DNA of 64,000 nucleotides. Source: Lachnospiraceae bacterium (GTDB lineage Bacteria; Bacillota; Clostridia; Lachnospirales; Lachnospiraceae). Location of the stretch: NCBI GenBank assembly GCA_004556655.1, contig SFGF01000005.1, forward strand, positions 1 to 64,000. Reading direction: 5' to 3'. The notes under the pieces were generated by a model. The model was not told where the DNA came from and searched no databases. It worked only from the letters and a program-made list of their open reading frames with translations. Within the stretch, counting starts at the first letter, position 1, and every line of letters starts with the position of its first letter. The position numbers and the translations under genes were made by a program. Of the stretch, positions 27,059-35,386 are shown in pieces.

Positions 27059-27847
27059 ATGTTTAAAAGCGATTTTGAGGCCCACTATCAGAACGGGGAT
27101 TATGAAGCGATTTCTCAATACAAAGTAGATAATGCCATCATTATGGCTGCCGGTTTTTCTTCCAGGTTTGCACCGCTTTCCGACACTACTCCCAAAGCTT
27201 TGCTGAAAGTTAAGGGTGAGATTATGATTGAACGTCAGATACGTCAGCTGATTGAGGCTGGAGTCCCGGAAATCTATGTGGTTGTGGGTCATAAGAAAGA
27301 AATGTTCTATTATCTTTCCGATAAGTATGGTGTTCACATCATAGAAAATCCGGATTACGCTTCCAGGAATAATCATTCCTCTATCTATGCAGCAAGAGAA
27401 TATCTGGGCAACTCTTATATTTGTTCTGCAGATAATTATTTTATGGAAAATGTTTTTGAACCTTATGTATATGAGCCTTACTATTCTGCCGTATATATCA
27501 GTGGTCCAACCAAGGAATATTGTCTATCCACCAATTTTAATGGGCGCATAACTCATGTTAAAATCGGAGGTTCCGATTCCTGGTGTATGATGGGACATTC
27601 CTATTGGGACAGAAACTTTTCTCAGCGTTTTGTCGACCTTCTTGAAGCAGAGTATGATCTGCCGCAGACCAAAGATATGTACTGGGAAAGTATCTACATC
27701 AGACATCTGGATAAACTGACTTTGTACATCCGCAAATACCCGGATGGTATTATAAGGGAATTCGATAATCTCGATGAACTTTGTCTTTTTGACACATCTT
27801 ACATTCCATATAGAGATTCTTTATCAAAACAGACCGATTCCAAATGA
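27059..27847 (+). CDS. licC: LicC-like CTP:phosphocholine cytidylyltransferase
   Basis: A 262-residue nucleotidyltransferase that would activate phosphocholine to CDP-choline for attachment to surface glycans. After ~25 N-terminal residues of unclear role, the domain begins AIIMAAGFSSRFAPLSDTTPKALLKVKGE, the nucleotide-binding loop plus P-K-A-L-L of LicC. SADNYF gives the metal-binding D, and the substrate region has IENPDYASRNNHSSI. AGGAGG lies six bases before the ATG. It stands alone: no licA kinase, licB transporter or licD transferase is in the window. The nearby choline-binding-type repeat proteins fit a phosphocholine-decorated surface. Other small alcohol-phosphate substrates (for example phosphoethanolamine) are possible. 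Confidence 0.8.
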   Translation: MFKSDFEAHYQNGDYEAISQYKVDNAIIMAAGFSSRFAPLSDTTPKALLKVKGEIMIERQIRQLIEAGVPEIYVVVGHKKEMFYYLSDKYGVHIIENPDYASRNNHSSIYAAREYLGNSYICSADNYFMENVFEPYVYEPYYSAVYISGPTKEYCLSTNFNGRITHVKIGGSDSWCMMGHSYWDRNFSQRFVDLLEAEYDLPQTKDMYWESIYIRHLDKLTLYIRKYPDGIIREFDNLDELCLFDTSYIPYRDSLSKQTDSK

Positions 27848-27857
27848 ATCGGTTTTC
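27833..27857 (+). terminator. Rho-independent terminator of the LicC-like gene
   Basis: Stem ACCGATTC / GAATCGGT, loop CAAAT, then TTTCTTTTC. The stop codon lies inside the hairpin. Confidence 0.75.
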
Positions 27858-27888
27858 TTTTCTTGATTTTTTACTTTTTTGTGTTTTT

Positions 27889-27895
27889 TTCGACA
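27889..27895 (-). promoter_or_regulatory. Exact 0A-box heptamer upstream of the Spo0A-domain gene
   Basis: TTCGACA on the plus strand is TGTCGAA on the minus strand, the Spo0A recognition heptamer of Bacillus and Clostridium. It lies 60 bp before the ATG at 27956. A second, weaker TTTTCGA occurs at about 27911. A 7-mer can arise by chance, so the call rests on its position before a Spo0A-domain gene. Confidence 0.45.
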
Positions 27896-27955
27896 TATTA
27901 TGTCTAATTTTTCGAATAAGTATATGGGAATATTTTCCAGGAAAGGAGACATAAG

Positions 27956-28288
27956 ATGAAGAATTTAAAAGAGTTACCATTAAGACTGGGCATACACAGA
28001 ACCTATAAAGGATACCATTTTCTGGTCGCCTGTCTTGAACTTGCTTTAGAGGATGAAAACAATCTTCTTTACATCACAAAGTATATTTTTCCAATCGTTG
28101 CGCGAAAATATCATACCAACGTTTACTGTGTCGAACGAAACATACGCACCGTTATTCACAATTGCTGGAACTCACCCTGTCGTGAAATTCTCCAGTCAAT
28201 GACACCGTATCCTCTGGAAAAACCACCCACTGTAGGGGAATTCATCGATATATTGTATTGGGAACTCAAATCAGATTCTGAGGAATAA
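27956..28288 (+). CDS. Stand-alone Spo0A C-terminal (sigma-interacting/DNA-binding) domain protein
   Basis: A 110-residue protein that aligns by eye with the C-terminal effector domain of Spo0A over its whole length: LGIHRTYKGYHFLVACLEL, then ITKYIFPIVARKYHT, then the recognition-helix region VYCVERNIRTVIHNCWNS (Spo0A has S-R-V-E-R-A-I-R-H-A-I-E). There is no receiver domain and no upstream frame that could encode one, and AAAGGAG precedes the ATG, so this is a designed short protein, not a fragment. It could bind 0A boxes without phosphorylation, either competing with or assisting full-length Spo0A. An exact 0A box lies in its own leader. The target set is unknown. Confidence 0.85.
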   Translation: MKNLKELPLRLGIHRTYKGYHFLVACLELALEDENNLLYITKYIFPIVARKYHTNVYCVERNIRTVIHNCWNSPCREILQSMTPYPLEKPPTVGEFIDILYWELKSDSEE

Positions 28289-28519
28289 TCCTGATTACAA
28301 TGTCAAAAGTCCAAATCAACAAGTTATATGTAGCAAAACAATCCGTAATCACTTTTGACAGCTAGATCCATGTAAATTTGGATTAACATCATATGAGGAA
28401 GAAATGAATACTGGAAATTTTCCCAAATGAAAGGCTCTCATACGAGTCCTGCGCGGGATTTGGTTCTATTTAACGGACAGATTGCGTAACCGAATCCCGT
28501 GCATTCCTGATGAATATAT
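28289..28519. repeat. Intergenic stretch with several inverted repeats
   Basis: No coding region supported. It contains a perfect 10-bp inverted repeat TGTCAAAAGT (28301-28310) / ACTTTTGACA (28351-28360) around 40 bp, a TCCAAAT / ATTTGGA pair that interleaves with it, and a 15-bp hairpin GCGCGGGATTTGGTT (28451-28465) / AACCGAATCCCGTGC (28488-28502) with two G-U pairs and a 22-nt loop. The last hairpin ends 18 bp from the rlmD stop but has no T run on the minus strand, so it is not a classical terminator. It may be a structured RNA or the remnant of a small mobile element. Confidence 0.5.
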
Positions 28520-29698
28520 TTATTTTTTCTCAAGCAGACAAATTACTTCCACATGATTTGTGAATGGAAACATGTCAACCGGACAGATTTTTTTCACTCT
28601 ATAGCCTTTCCCGGTAAGATATTGGAGATCACGTTTCAGCGTCTCCGGATTACATGATATATATACGATCTTTTCCGGTCCCATTTTTACTGCGGATGCC
28701 ATGAATTTTTCATCACTTCCGGCACGGGGAGGATCCATAAATACCACATCCGCCCGTTCCCCATTTTGTGCCATATTTAAAAGGAATTCACCGGCATCTC
28801 CCTGATAAAACCTTGCATTTTTGATGCCATTTCTTTTTGCATTTCCCACTGCATCTTTCACTGCCTCGCAGTTCAGTTCGATTCCGATCACTTCCCCGCA
28901 ATGTGACGCCGCAATCAAACCTATCGTACCGATTCCGCAATATGCATCTATCACTTTTTCTTTTCCATTCAGACCTGCCAAAGCAATTGCTTTTTTGTAC
29001 AAAACCTCTGTCTGAACCGGATTTACCTGATAAAACGAATTCGGAGATATGCGAAATCTGCATCCACACAGTTCATCTTCAATGTATCCTTTTCCATACA
29101 GGACAATATTTCTGTCGCCCAGTACCATACTTGTTGCTCTGTCATTTACATTAAGAACAACTGTGGTAATACGGGGATGCTCTTTCCTCAATGCTTTCAC
29201 AAAGTTGTTTTTTGAGGGAAATACAGGCGATGCTGCCACCAGAACTACCATCATTTCTCCTGTAGATTTCGCACACCGTATCAAAACATGTCTCAAAAGT
29301 CCATAGCCACTATCTTCGTTATAGATTTTTATTTTAAATGATTTTGCCAGTTTTCTTATCGTCAGAATCACTCTGTCAGCTTCCTGATTTTCTATCTGAC
29401 AGGATTCGACCGGAACCACTTTATGTGTTCCTTCCTCATATATCCCTGACATCACCTCCCCATTTCTCTGATGCTTATATACAGCATGAACTTTATTCCG
29501 ATAATAATATGGATTATTCATTCCCAGAATCGGTTCCGATTTCCCATAGTTTTTCAACAATTTTTGTACATAAATCTGTTTTTCCTTCAACTGTACGCTA
29601 TAGTCAGTTCCTTGATACTGGCAACCGCCGCATTTTCCTGCATAAGGACATTTTTTTATTTTTTCCATATCTATTTCTTTCATTTTTTTAATCTCCAT
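28520..29698 (-). CDS. rlmD: 23S rRNA (uracil-5-)-methyltransferase, RlmD/RumA type
   Basis: SAM-dependent m5U methyltransferase of 392 residues. Start 29698 has AGGAGG nine bases upstream; the longer frame is hydrophobic and overlaps the divergent gene's control region. The iron-sulfur cysteines are at the N-terminus (CPYAGKCGGC, and a later ESCQIE). The SAM motif is DAYCGIGTIGL, the catalytic loop DPPRAGS, and the nucleophile region ISCNPETLKRDL. Firmicutes often have two or three paralogs (RlmCD, YefA), so whether it modifies U747, U1939 or both cannot be told. No TRAM domain is obvious at the N-terminus; the protein begins directly with the cluster motif. Confidence 0.9.
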   Translation of the reverse strand: MEIKKMKEIDMEKIKKCPYAGKCGGCQYQGTDYSVQLKEKQIYVQKLLKNYGKSEPILGMNNPYYYRNKVHAVYKHQRNGEVMSGIYEEGTHKVVPVESCQIENQEADRVILTIRKLAKSFKIKIYNEDSGYGLLRHVLIRCAKSTGEMMVVLVAASPVFPSKNNFVKALRKEHPRITTVVLNVNDRATSMVLGDRNIVLYGKGYIEDELCGCRFRISPNSFYQVNPVQTEVLYKKAIALAGLNGKEKVIDAYCGIGTIGLIAASHCGEVIGIELNCEAVKDAVGNAKRNGIKNARFYQGDAGEFLLNMAQNGERADVVFMDPPRAGSDEKFMASAVKMGPEKIVYISCNPETLKRDLQYLTGKGYRVKKICPVDMFPFTNHVEVICLLEKK

Positions 29699-29750
29699 TT
29701 TACATTTCCTCCTATAACCTTTATAATAAAATAAAAAGGGGAGAATATCT

Positions 29751-30701
29751 ATGAAAAATAAATATATCTTTACAACATTATTCGCTTTATTTACTATCAT
29801 GGCAACCTCATGTCAGGCTCGATCAGCTCAAACGACCGCACAAAAAGAGATAACTCTTGAGGACAGTGCAGAAACCGATTCGAATTCAGGTATTTCAGAT
29901 GCTTCTGTTCCGGCAGAAGACAACAATGCTTCAACAGAAACAGATGCCCCTATTACTTCTGAGGTATCTGCAGCATTCATGGAGGAACAGACACTTCTGG
30001 AATATGAAGGACTTTCCCTGAAAGCACTGTCATGGGATCCAGATACCGCAAACCTGATAATTCAGGCGCAAAATTCTTCTGCTCAGGACTATACCATCCA
30101 GTTTTCAGACACTTCTGTTAATAATTATATGGTAGAACCAAACTTCAGCATGAATGTCAAAGCTGACGCTCAGGCTGAAAAGAATGCAGAATTTTCACTT
30201 GACGATTTTGATTCCTGTGGTATCGAAGAAGCCACACAGATTCAAACAAAGATTTTACTGTTAGATTCTGTATCTTATGATACCATATATACTTCAGATT
30301 ATATCACAATTCAGACGGGTGATTCTGATAAGCAGCAAATCTTTGATGAATCCGGTGAGATTTTGTACGACCAGGACGGATTAAAACTGATTTCCAAAGG
30401 ATTTGTCGATGATCCGGAATGGGGGAAACTCTGGAAAATATATATATCCAATGATACTGACCAGGATTTATGCATTTATTCACCGGATGTCACACTAAAT
30501 GATCATACTATGGATGTAATTTTTTCTGCGACTGTTCCGGTCGGCAAAAAAGCTGTAAGTTCCATGACTGTATTTCAAAGTGATCTGGATAACTATCAGA
30601 TCAATGAAATCACTTCTGCCCGGTTTACACTCCATCTAAAGAATCCGGCAACCTTTGAAACGATTCAGACCATTGATAACATCTCATTAGGAAATCAATA
30701 A
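29751..30701 (+). CDS. Putative lipoprotein of unknown function
   Basis: A 316-residue exported protein, not recognised. The signal peptide ends in the lipobox-like MATSC (Cys near residue 23), predicting lipid anchoring. A low-complexity S/T/D/E linker (residues ~25-75) leads to two similar beta-rich halves (about 80-190 and 200-316), each built around hydrophobic strands with N-D-x-S and 'VP' turns, which looks like a duplicated immunoglobulin-like domain (DUF-type). AAAAGGGGAG precedes the ATG. It is divergent from rlmD with a 52-bp gap that holds a TATAAT-like stretch. Confidence 0.7.
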   Translation: MKNKYIFTTLFALFTIMATSCQARSAQTTAQKEITLEDSAETDSNSGISDASVPAEDNNASTETDAPITSEVSAAFMEEQTLLEYEGLSLKALSWDPDTANLIIQAQNSSAQDYTIQFSDTSVNNYMVEPNFSMNVKADAQAEKNAEFSLDDFDSCGIEEATQIQTKILLLDSVSYDTIYTSDYITIQTGDSDKQQIFDESGEILYDQDGLKLISKGFVDDPEWGKLWKIYISNDTDQDLCIYSPDVTLNDHTMDVIFSATVPVGKKAVSSMTVFQSDLDNYQINEITSARFTLHLKNPATFETIQTIDNISLGNQ

Positions 30702-30721
30702 CAGGATAATCCTAAAAATAA

Positions 30722-30751
30722 TCCCGGGGATTTAATCCCCGGGAATTTTAT
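30722..30751. terminator. Bidirectional terminator between convergent genes
   Basis: Stem TCCCGGGGA / TCCCCGGGA with a TTTAA loop. A-rich sequence lies on the left and T-rich on the right, so it can act on both strands, ending the lipoprotein gene and cdaR. Confidence 0.8.
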
Positions 30752-30770
30752 CTTTCCTGACGTTCAGTTT

Positions 30771-32060
30771 CTATCCGATTGCATTTTCCACCTTCGTCAA
30801 CTGTACTGTAGTCACCGTAGTTTCTACCTGTTCATATCCATCCGGCAGTGTTACTGTCACAGGCAATGTATATTCTCCTGCCAGTTTATCTTTCAGGTCG
30901 ATAGATACCTTGATCTGATCCGCTGTCAACGAAGACAGTTCTGTCTGTGTTGCTTTCACCCGAACAGTAACTGTATCCTGATTGAATCCGAGTCTTAGAT
31001 TTTCTCCCAAGTCATTAACTTCAATGTCACTGGTTTTCACTTCGAATTCTTTGCTTCCATATGGCAATATACTTACCTTGACCATAACAGACTGCGTCAG
31101 CTCTTCTGGTATTTTGTATCCATCTTCCTCTTTCAGCAGCGAATTCAACTTAATACTTGCATCTACATCCTGACTCAGACCGCTCACATCAATCAGATTG
31201 GAAGGAATTTCAATAGTATTATTATTATCTTTCAGTCTCCTTAAGGCTTCTTCACTTCCCGCCACTGAAATTGTTTCTGGTGTTGTAGTTACTTTATCTA
31301 CCTGATAACCATAAGCCGGTGTACCGCTGTATCTTGCCTTTACTTTAATATTATCAACGATTCTCCAGAGTTTTACTGACACATCTATCGTTCTGTCCTC
31401 ACCGATATTAAACAAAGTCAGATATTCCAACTGGTCTGATGTAAGTTCAGTCCCATTCTGATCATATATTTTCAGATCTGCTTTCTTGATTTCATCCGTC
31501 ATCATACCTGTTACGTTGACAGAAGCAACCACACTCTTAATTTTATTGATTGTGGATTTAGGACCCCTGATACTGATTTTTTCCAGTGCCGGAGTACATT
31601 CGCCGATTTCATATCCACTTCCCTGTTTTCCTGTTGTATTTACCGTAACCATAAAATCTTTTGTTTTTACATCTTCAATATACACAGGAATCGTTTTAGG
31701 TATAATATTGACATCTTCCGCCGAAATTCCCGATACCGTTTTAAACTGAACCGGAACATAAGCCGGATTGGTACTTTTATCCACAATCTGCGTCATATCA
31801 GCTTCCACTGTGATATCCGTACGGTTCGAAATAACAGAAGATTTTCCTGTAATATACACCATGACCGTCCGGTCTTCATCTTCTATCTGATAAGTCTGAC
31901 CAGAATTATAAATGTAATCATCATTGATTACATTTACTTTCACTGCATAAGACTTGATATCCACAGGATCATTGGCATTACTGGCAAACAGCCAGATACA
32001 TACGGCGATCACAACCGAAATGATTTTCAAGGAAAGATTATTGGTCAGCCTTTTCTTCAT
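30771..32060 (-). CDS. cdaR: CdaA regulator, YbbR-domain protein
   Basis: A 429-residue extracytoplasmic protein with one N-terminal membrane helix (LSLKIISVVIAVCIWLFA) followed by four YbbR repeats of ~85 residues, each with a Y-x-V-x-V and a V-P-V strand. Known role: controls the diadenylate cyclase CdaA from outside the membrane. The start at 32060 overlaps the end of cdaA by 23 bases, and GGGCGG lies seven bases upstream. In most Firmicutes cdaA-cdaR is followed by glmM; here a terminator and a convergent gene follow instead, so glmM is elsewhere. Confidence 0.9.
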   Translation of the reverse strand: MKKRLTNNLSLKIISVVIAVCIWLFASNANDPVDIKSYAVKVNVINDDYIYNSGQTYQIEDEDRTVMVYITGKSSVISNRTDITVEADMTQIVDKSTNPAYVPVQFKTVSGISAEDVNIIPKTIPVYIEDVKTKDFMVTVNTTGKQGSGYEIGECTPALEKISIRGPKSTINKIKSVVASVNVTGMMTDEIKKADLKIYDQNGTELTSDQLEYLTLFNIGEDRTIDVSVKLWRIVDNIKVKARYSGTPAYGYQVDKVTTTPETISVAGSEEALRRLKDNNNTIEIPSNLIDVSGLSQDVDASIKLNSLLKEEDGYKIPEELTQSVMVKVSILPYGSKEFEVKTSDIEVNDLGENLRLGFNQDTVTVRVKATQTELSSLTADQIKVSIDLKDKLAGEYTLPVTVTLPDGYEQVETTVTTVQLTKVENAIG

Positions 32061-32931
32061 GTCTATTCCGCCCTTTCCATTTTCTGAACTTTCCATTATC
32101 ATCTTTCGCATTTGATTTTACTTTCAGCTTATTTAGCTGTTCGCGGAGTTCACCGGGAGTCACTCCCGTATAAATCCTGCCGCCCATTGCATAGGAAATC
32201 TTGCCTGTCTCTTCTGATACAATAATCGTAAGAGAATCGCTCACTTCACTGATCCCCACACCTGCACGATGGCGTGTACCGAGGCTCTTATTCAGCCCCA
32301 GATTTTCTGACAGGGGCAGATAACACGTAGCTGCCACAATACGATTATTGCGGATAATCACTGCTCCGTCATGAAGCGGCGTATTATGCTCAAAAATATT
32401 GATCAAAAGCTGACTACTGATGAGAGAATCCATAGCAATACCTGTTTTTTCATATTCTTTCAAAATAATATTCTGCTCTACAACAATCAGAGCTCCCGTC
32501 TTTACCTCTCCCATGGCATAAGCTGCATGAATCAGTTCTCCAATCGTTCGATCACTGATTCTTTCATCCGTCGATTTACTGCTGTCAAATGGAATCAGTG
32601 TGGACAACATCTGCTTTTCCCCCAACTGTTCCAGTACTCTTCGAAGCTCAGGCTGGAAAATAACAATGACTCCTGTGATTGCTACCACACTCATCTGCTT
32701 AAAAATCCACAGAATCGTATCCATCCGAAAAATTGCCGCCGCAACAAGAAACAAGACTACCAGAAGTACTCCCTGCAGCAACATATAAGCCCGTGTATTT
32801 TTCACCCAAACCACAAGATAATATACAAAAATGGCAATCAGTAAAATCTGAACAATATCTATTACACCAATGGATACAGGCAATGAAACTGACGAAAAAC
32901 GAAACTTTAAATATGCAATTATATTTTCCAC
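32038..32931 (-). CDS. cdaA: Diadenylate cyclase CdaA (DisA_N domain)
   Basis: Makes c-di-AMP from two ATP at the membrane. Three N-terminal membrane helices (to ~residue 80) precede the DAC domain, with the catalytic DGAVII and the GTRHRAGVGISE (R-H-R) motifs plus SESTSL-like hydrophobic core. The 297-residue length is standard. The gene starts with GTG behind GAGGAAGTG. It overlaps cdaR, giving the typical cyclase-regulator pair. c-di-AMP controls potassium and osmotic balance and wall stability. Confidence 0.95.
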   Translation of the reverse strand: MENIIAYLKFRFSSVSLPVSIGVIDIVQILLIAIFVYYLVVWVKNTRAYMLLQGVLLVVLFLVAAAIFRMDTILWIFKQMSVVAITGVIVIFQPELRRVLEQLGEKQMLSTLIPFDSSKSTDERISDRTIGELIHAAYAMGEVKTGALIVVEQNIILKEYEKTGIAMDSLISSQLLINIFEHNTPLHDGAVIIRNNRIVAATCYLPLSENLGLNKSLGTRHRAGVGISEVSDSLTIIVSEETGKISYAMGGRIYTGVTPGELREQLNKLKVKSNAKDDNGKFRKWKGRNRHEEKADQ

Positions 32932-32997
32932 ACTTTCACTTCCTCTCCATCATATTCTGGATTCAAGCAGACATTACGTCTCTTGTCTCTGAACTTG

Positions 32998-34143
32998 CTA
33001 TAATTCTTTCAGAGATTCTTCCAGTTTCGACTCAAAATCTACTTCGTCTACCGATAAATCTTCGGGATGTTCTACCGGTGCTCCCGTATCCTTCGGAACA
33101 TCTTCCATCTTTTGATCAATACCGGCAAAAGTAATCGTCTCCTGTGGTACCGGACCTGCCTGATATGGATGAGTATCATACCGTGAATTCGGATTCGCGA
33201 GCGGAACCTGCACCTGCCTGTCATCTTCAATCTTCTTAATAGTCACATCTTTGTTTGATATACTCATTTTCGGTACAGCTTTTACGTAATAATAATATTC
33301 ATCATCCTCAAACTGAAGCATTTCTGTTCGGCTATAATCCACATTAAACAAAAAGAACTCAAGAATCACAGACAGAATCACAGCACCTATTGTACCTGCC
33401 ACCAGCGGGATCACAGAATATTTCACTTCAATAAATAAGCCACCTGCAATCATAATTACAATATATGAAATTGCTCCTGCAAATATGGCAATCTGCCATG
33501 CATAATCAACCGATAGTCTGCGGATCACATTCACAATCAGCAGTACAGCAGCAAAAGCAATAATACTCATCATCATATCCTGATTTTTCAGAAGACCATC
33601 GAGAAGCAGCTTCAGATTCATGGCTATTTCTTTTGTATCAGCCCCCTGTAAAACACTTGCCTTCTGATTCACAAGTTCCATAAAATAATAGATTATAACA
33701 CCAAATCCCGCTGAAATTGCTGATGAAGGTGTTCGTATCAGTCCACATCCAATGGGAATCACACATGGAACTTTCATAGAAAATGCAATCGGCGTCAGAA
33801 TCAGAATCAAAGCATCCTGCGGTGTAAACCTGATATACAGAATCACCATGATCAAAATCAAGGCCAGAGCGAATCCTGCCACTTCTATTCCAATACCATA
33901 GCACTGAGCTACGATCAGAAAAATGCCAAAAACAACCATCGTATTTAAAGGCATAATGGAGCAAATCAAGGAAAGAATAAGCAGGATAAATATACTGTCA
34001 AGCTGTTCTACAAAATCAAGGCTCATGTTGATACTTTTAAATACCGCCATCGCCAGAATAAACTTTAATACAGGAAGCAAAAATGTACTGTATTTTGCAT
34101 AAACCTGTCTCATCTTTTCCTTAAATTCCAAAAGAAGGGTCAT
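32998..34143 (-). CDS. Polytopic membrane protein of unknown function
   Basis: A 381-residue protein with about nine hydrophobic segments in residues 10-275, followed by a hydrophilic tail of ~100 residues (Y-rich DDEYYYYVK, then charged, ending ESKLEESLKEL). No transporter or enzyme motif is recognised. A glycine-rich helix (GCGLIRTPSSAISAGFG) near residue 130 suggests a channel or permease. ATG overlaps the upstream gene by four bases, so the two membrane proteins are translated together, and cdaA follows 66 bp downstream. A link to c-di-AMP or wall synthesis is possible from position only. Confidence 0.65.
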   Translation of the reverse strand: MTLLLEFKEKMRQVYAKYSTFLLPVLKFILAMAVFKSINMSLDFVEQLDSIFILLILSLICSIMPLNTMVVFGIFLIVAQCYGIGIEVAGFALALILIMVILYIRFTPQDALILILTPIAFSMKVPCVIPIGCGLIRTPSSAISAGFGVIIYYFMELVNQKASVLQGADTKEIAMNLKLLLDGLLKNQDMMMSIIAFAAVLLIVNVIRRLSVDYAWQIAIFAGAISYIVIMIAGGLFIEVKYSVIPLVAGTIGAVILSVILEFFLFNVDYSRTEMLQFEDDEYYYYVKAVPKMSISNKDVTIKKIEDDRQVQVPLANPNSRYDTHPYQAGPVPQETITFAGIDQKMEDVPKDTGAPVEHPEDLSVDEVDFESKLEESLKEL

Positions 34144-34574
34144 AAATTCTTCCTCCTGTTCTCCTGTTTTTGATTCTTGATCGCATCTTCTCTTTTATAA
34201 AGAGCTTCCAGCTTTTCCAGTTTCCGGTCATAAGCCTCTACTCCCCTTTTTGCTCTGGAATATTTCAGCGAATAAATTATATATGTGATAACGGAATATA
34301 CAGTTATGGTAATAATATAACCACCGATAAGCACAACCGCCAGCAGGATCAGATTCATCTTATGCACATTATTCAGCAAATACTCTGAAAAATATGCAGC
34401 AATCAGAAGAAGCACAACCATATAGCCAATACTTGCGAGAAAAAAATTCTTAAACAAAGCGATTCCAAGATAATCACTGCGAAAATACTTCGCAATACGC
34501 ATCTCTTCCTTTCCTTGTCCTTCTTCATATCTGGCCAATTCCGTCATCAATCGTATTTTTTTTTCATTTAACAT
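34140..34574 (-). CDS. Small membrane protein of unknown function
   Basis: A 144-residue protein with two membrane helices (about residues 43-65 and 75-100) between charged termini; the C-terminal ~45 residues are basic and likely coiled-coil (YDRKLEKLEALYKREDAIK). Start 34574 is preferred because GGGTGAG precedes it; an in-frame ATG 33 bases earlier has no ribosome site. It overlaps the 381-residue membrane protein by four bases, so the pair probably works together. Not recognised. Confidence 0.6.
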   Translation of the reverse strand: MLNEKKIRLMTELARYEEGQGKEEMRIAKYFRSDYLGIALFKNFFLASIGYMVVLLLIAAYFSEYLLNNVHKMNLILLAVVLIGGYIITITVYSVITYIIYSLKYSRAKRGVEAYDRKLEKLEALYKREDAIKNQKQENRRKNL

Positions 34575-34648
34575 ACGCTCACCCGGTTTTCTTTTTTTCA
34601 CATACATAATTTATTGTAACATATCTTTTCTTCTATTGAAAGCAATTT

Positions 34649-35386
34649 TTAAAATCCTTTTCCAATGCAAAGACATAGAAAATACACTTCTTTTACACCT
34701 TCTTGCTTCAATTTACCGGCGATTGCATTGATTGTACTGCCTGTTGTATAAATATCATCCACAAGCAGAACCTTTTTATACGCTCCCACCTCGTGTTTTA
34801 CCCAAAAAGCCTGTTCCAGATTCTTTTTTCTTTCTTTTCGATTTAATTCTTTCTGTGCTTTTGTGAATTTTCTGCGCAGCACCAGATCGGTGTGAATGGG
34901 TATAGAAAACCCTCTGCTGATAACGCGTGCCAGTACTTCAGCCTGATTATATCCTCTGGCACATAGTTTTTTTCTGTGGACAGGTACCGGAAGAATGATC
35001 TGCGGTTGTATCTGCTTTATGAATTCTTCTCCGTACAGACACATAAGCCGCCCCATAAAATCTCCATATTCTTTTCTGCCTTTGAACTTAAACCTCATCA
35101 GAGCCTGTTTCAAAGGATCCTGGTAAGTGAAGATTCCGATTCCCCTGTCATATTTCTGTTCATATTCCACACAATCATAACAATATTCCTGTTCATTTGA
35201 CGAAAGAGGTTTCCCGCATCGCTGACATCTGGGTTCCCGTATTGGGGTCGGCATGCGTGATCTGCATTTGCTGCAAAGATATCTTTCTCTTCTCCCAAGC
35301 AGCCCGTCGCAAAACACACATCTTTTCGGGAAGATCCAGTCGAGCAGATATCCGGTCATCTTTTTCCAGATTCTGTTGACGCTCAT
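34649..35386 (-). CDS. comF: ComF family phosphoribosyltransferase-like protein
   Basis: A 245-residue ComF/GntX-type protein. N-terminal zinc-binding cysteines are CVFCDGLL, CSKC, CQRCGK and CYDC. The C-terminal phosphoribosyltransferase fold has the PRPP loop VLLVDDIYTTGSTI. Known role in naturally competent Bacillus and Streptococcus: helps handle incoming single-stranded DNA. The start overlaps the recD2 stop by four bases. comEA and comEC are also in the window, so this genome carries much of the uptake machinery. Confidence 0.88.
   Translation of the reverse strand: MSVNRIWKKMTGYLLDWIFPKRCVFCDGLLGRRERYLCSKCRSRMPTPIREPRCQRCGKPLSSNEQEYCYDCVEYEQKYDRGIGIFTYQDPLKQALMRFKFKGRKEYGDFMGRLMCLYGEEFIKQIQPQIILPVPVHRKKLCARGYNQAEVLARVISRGFSIPIHTDLVLRRKFTKAQKELNRKERKKNLEQAFWVKHEVGAYKKVLLVDDIYTTGSTINAIAGKLKQEGVKEVYFLCLCIGKGF

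Noticed and set aside
28440..28500. Possible remnant of an RHH-type gene
   Set aside because: AACGGACAGATTG is shared with the RHH gene at 44200, but one frame stops at once and no flanking similarity is seen; coincidence is likely.
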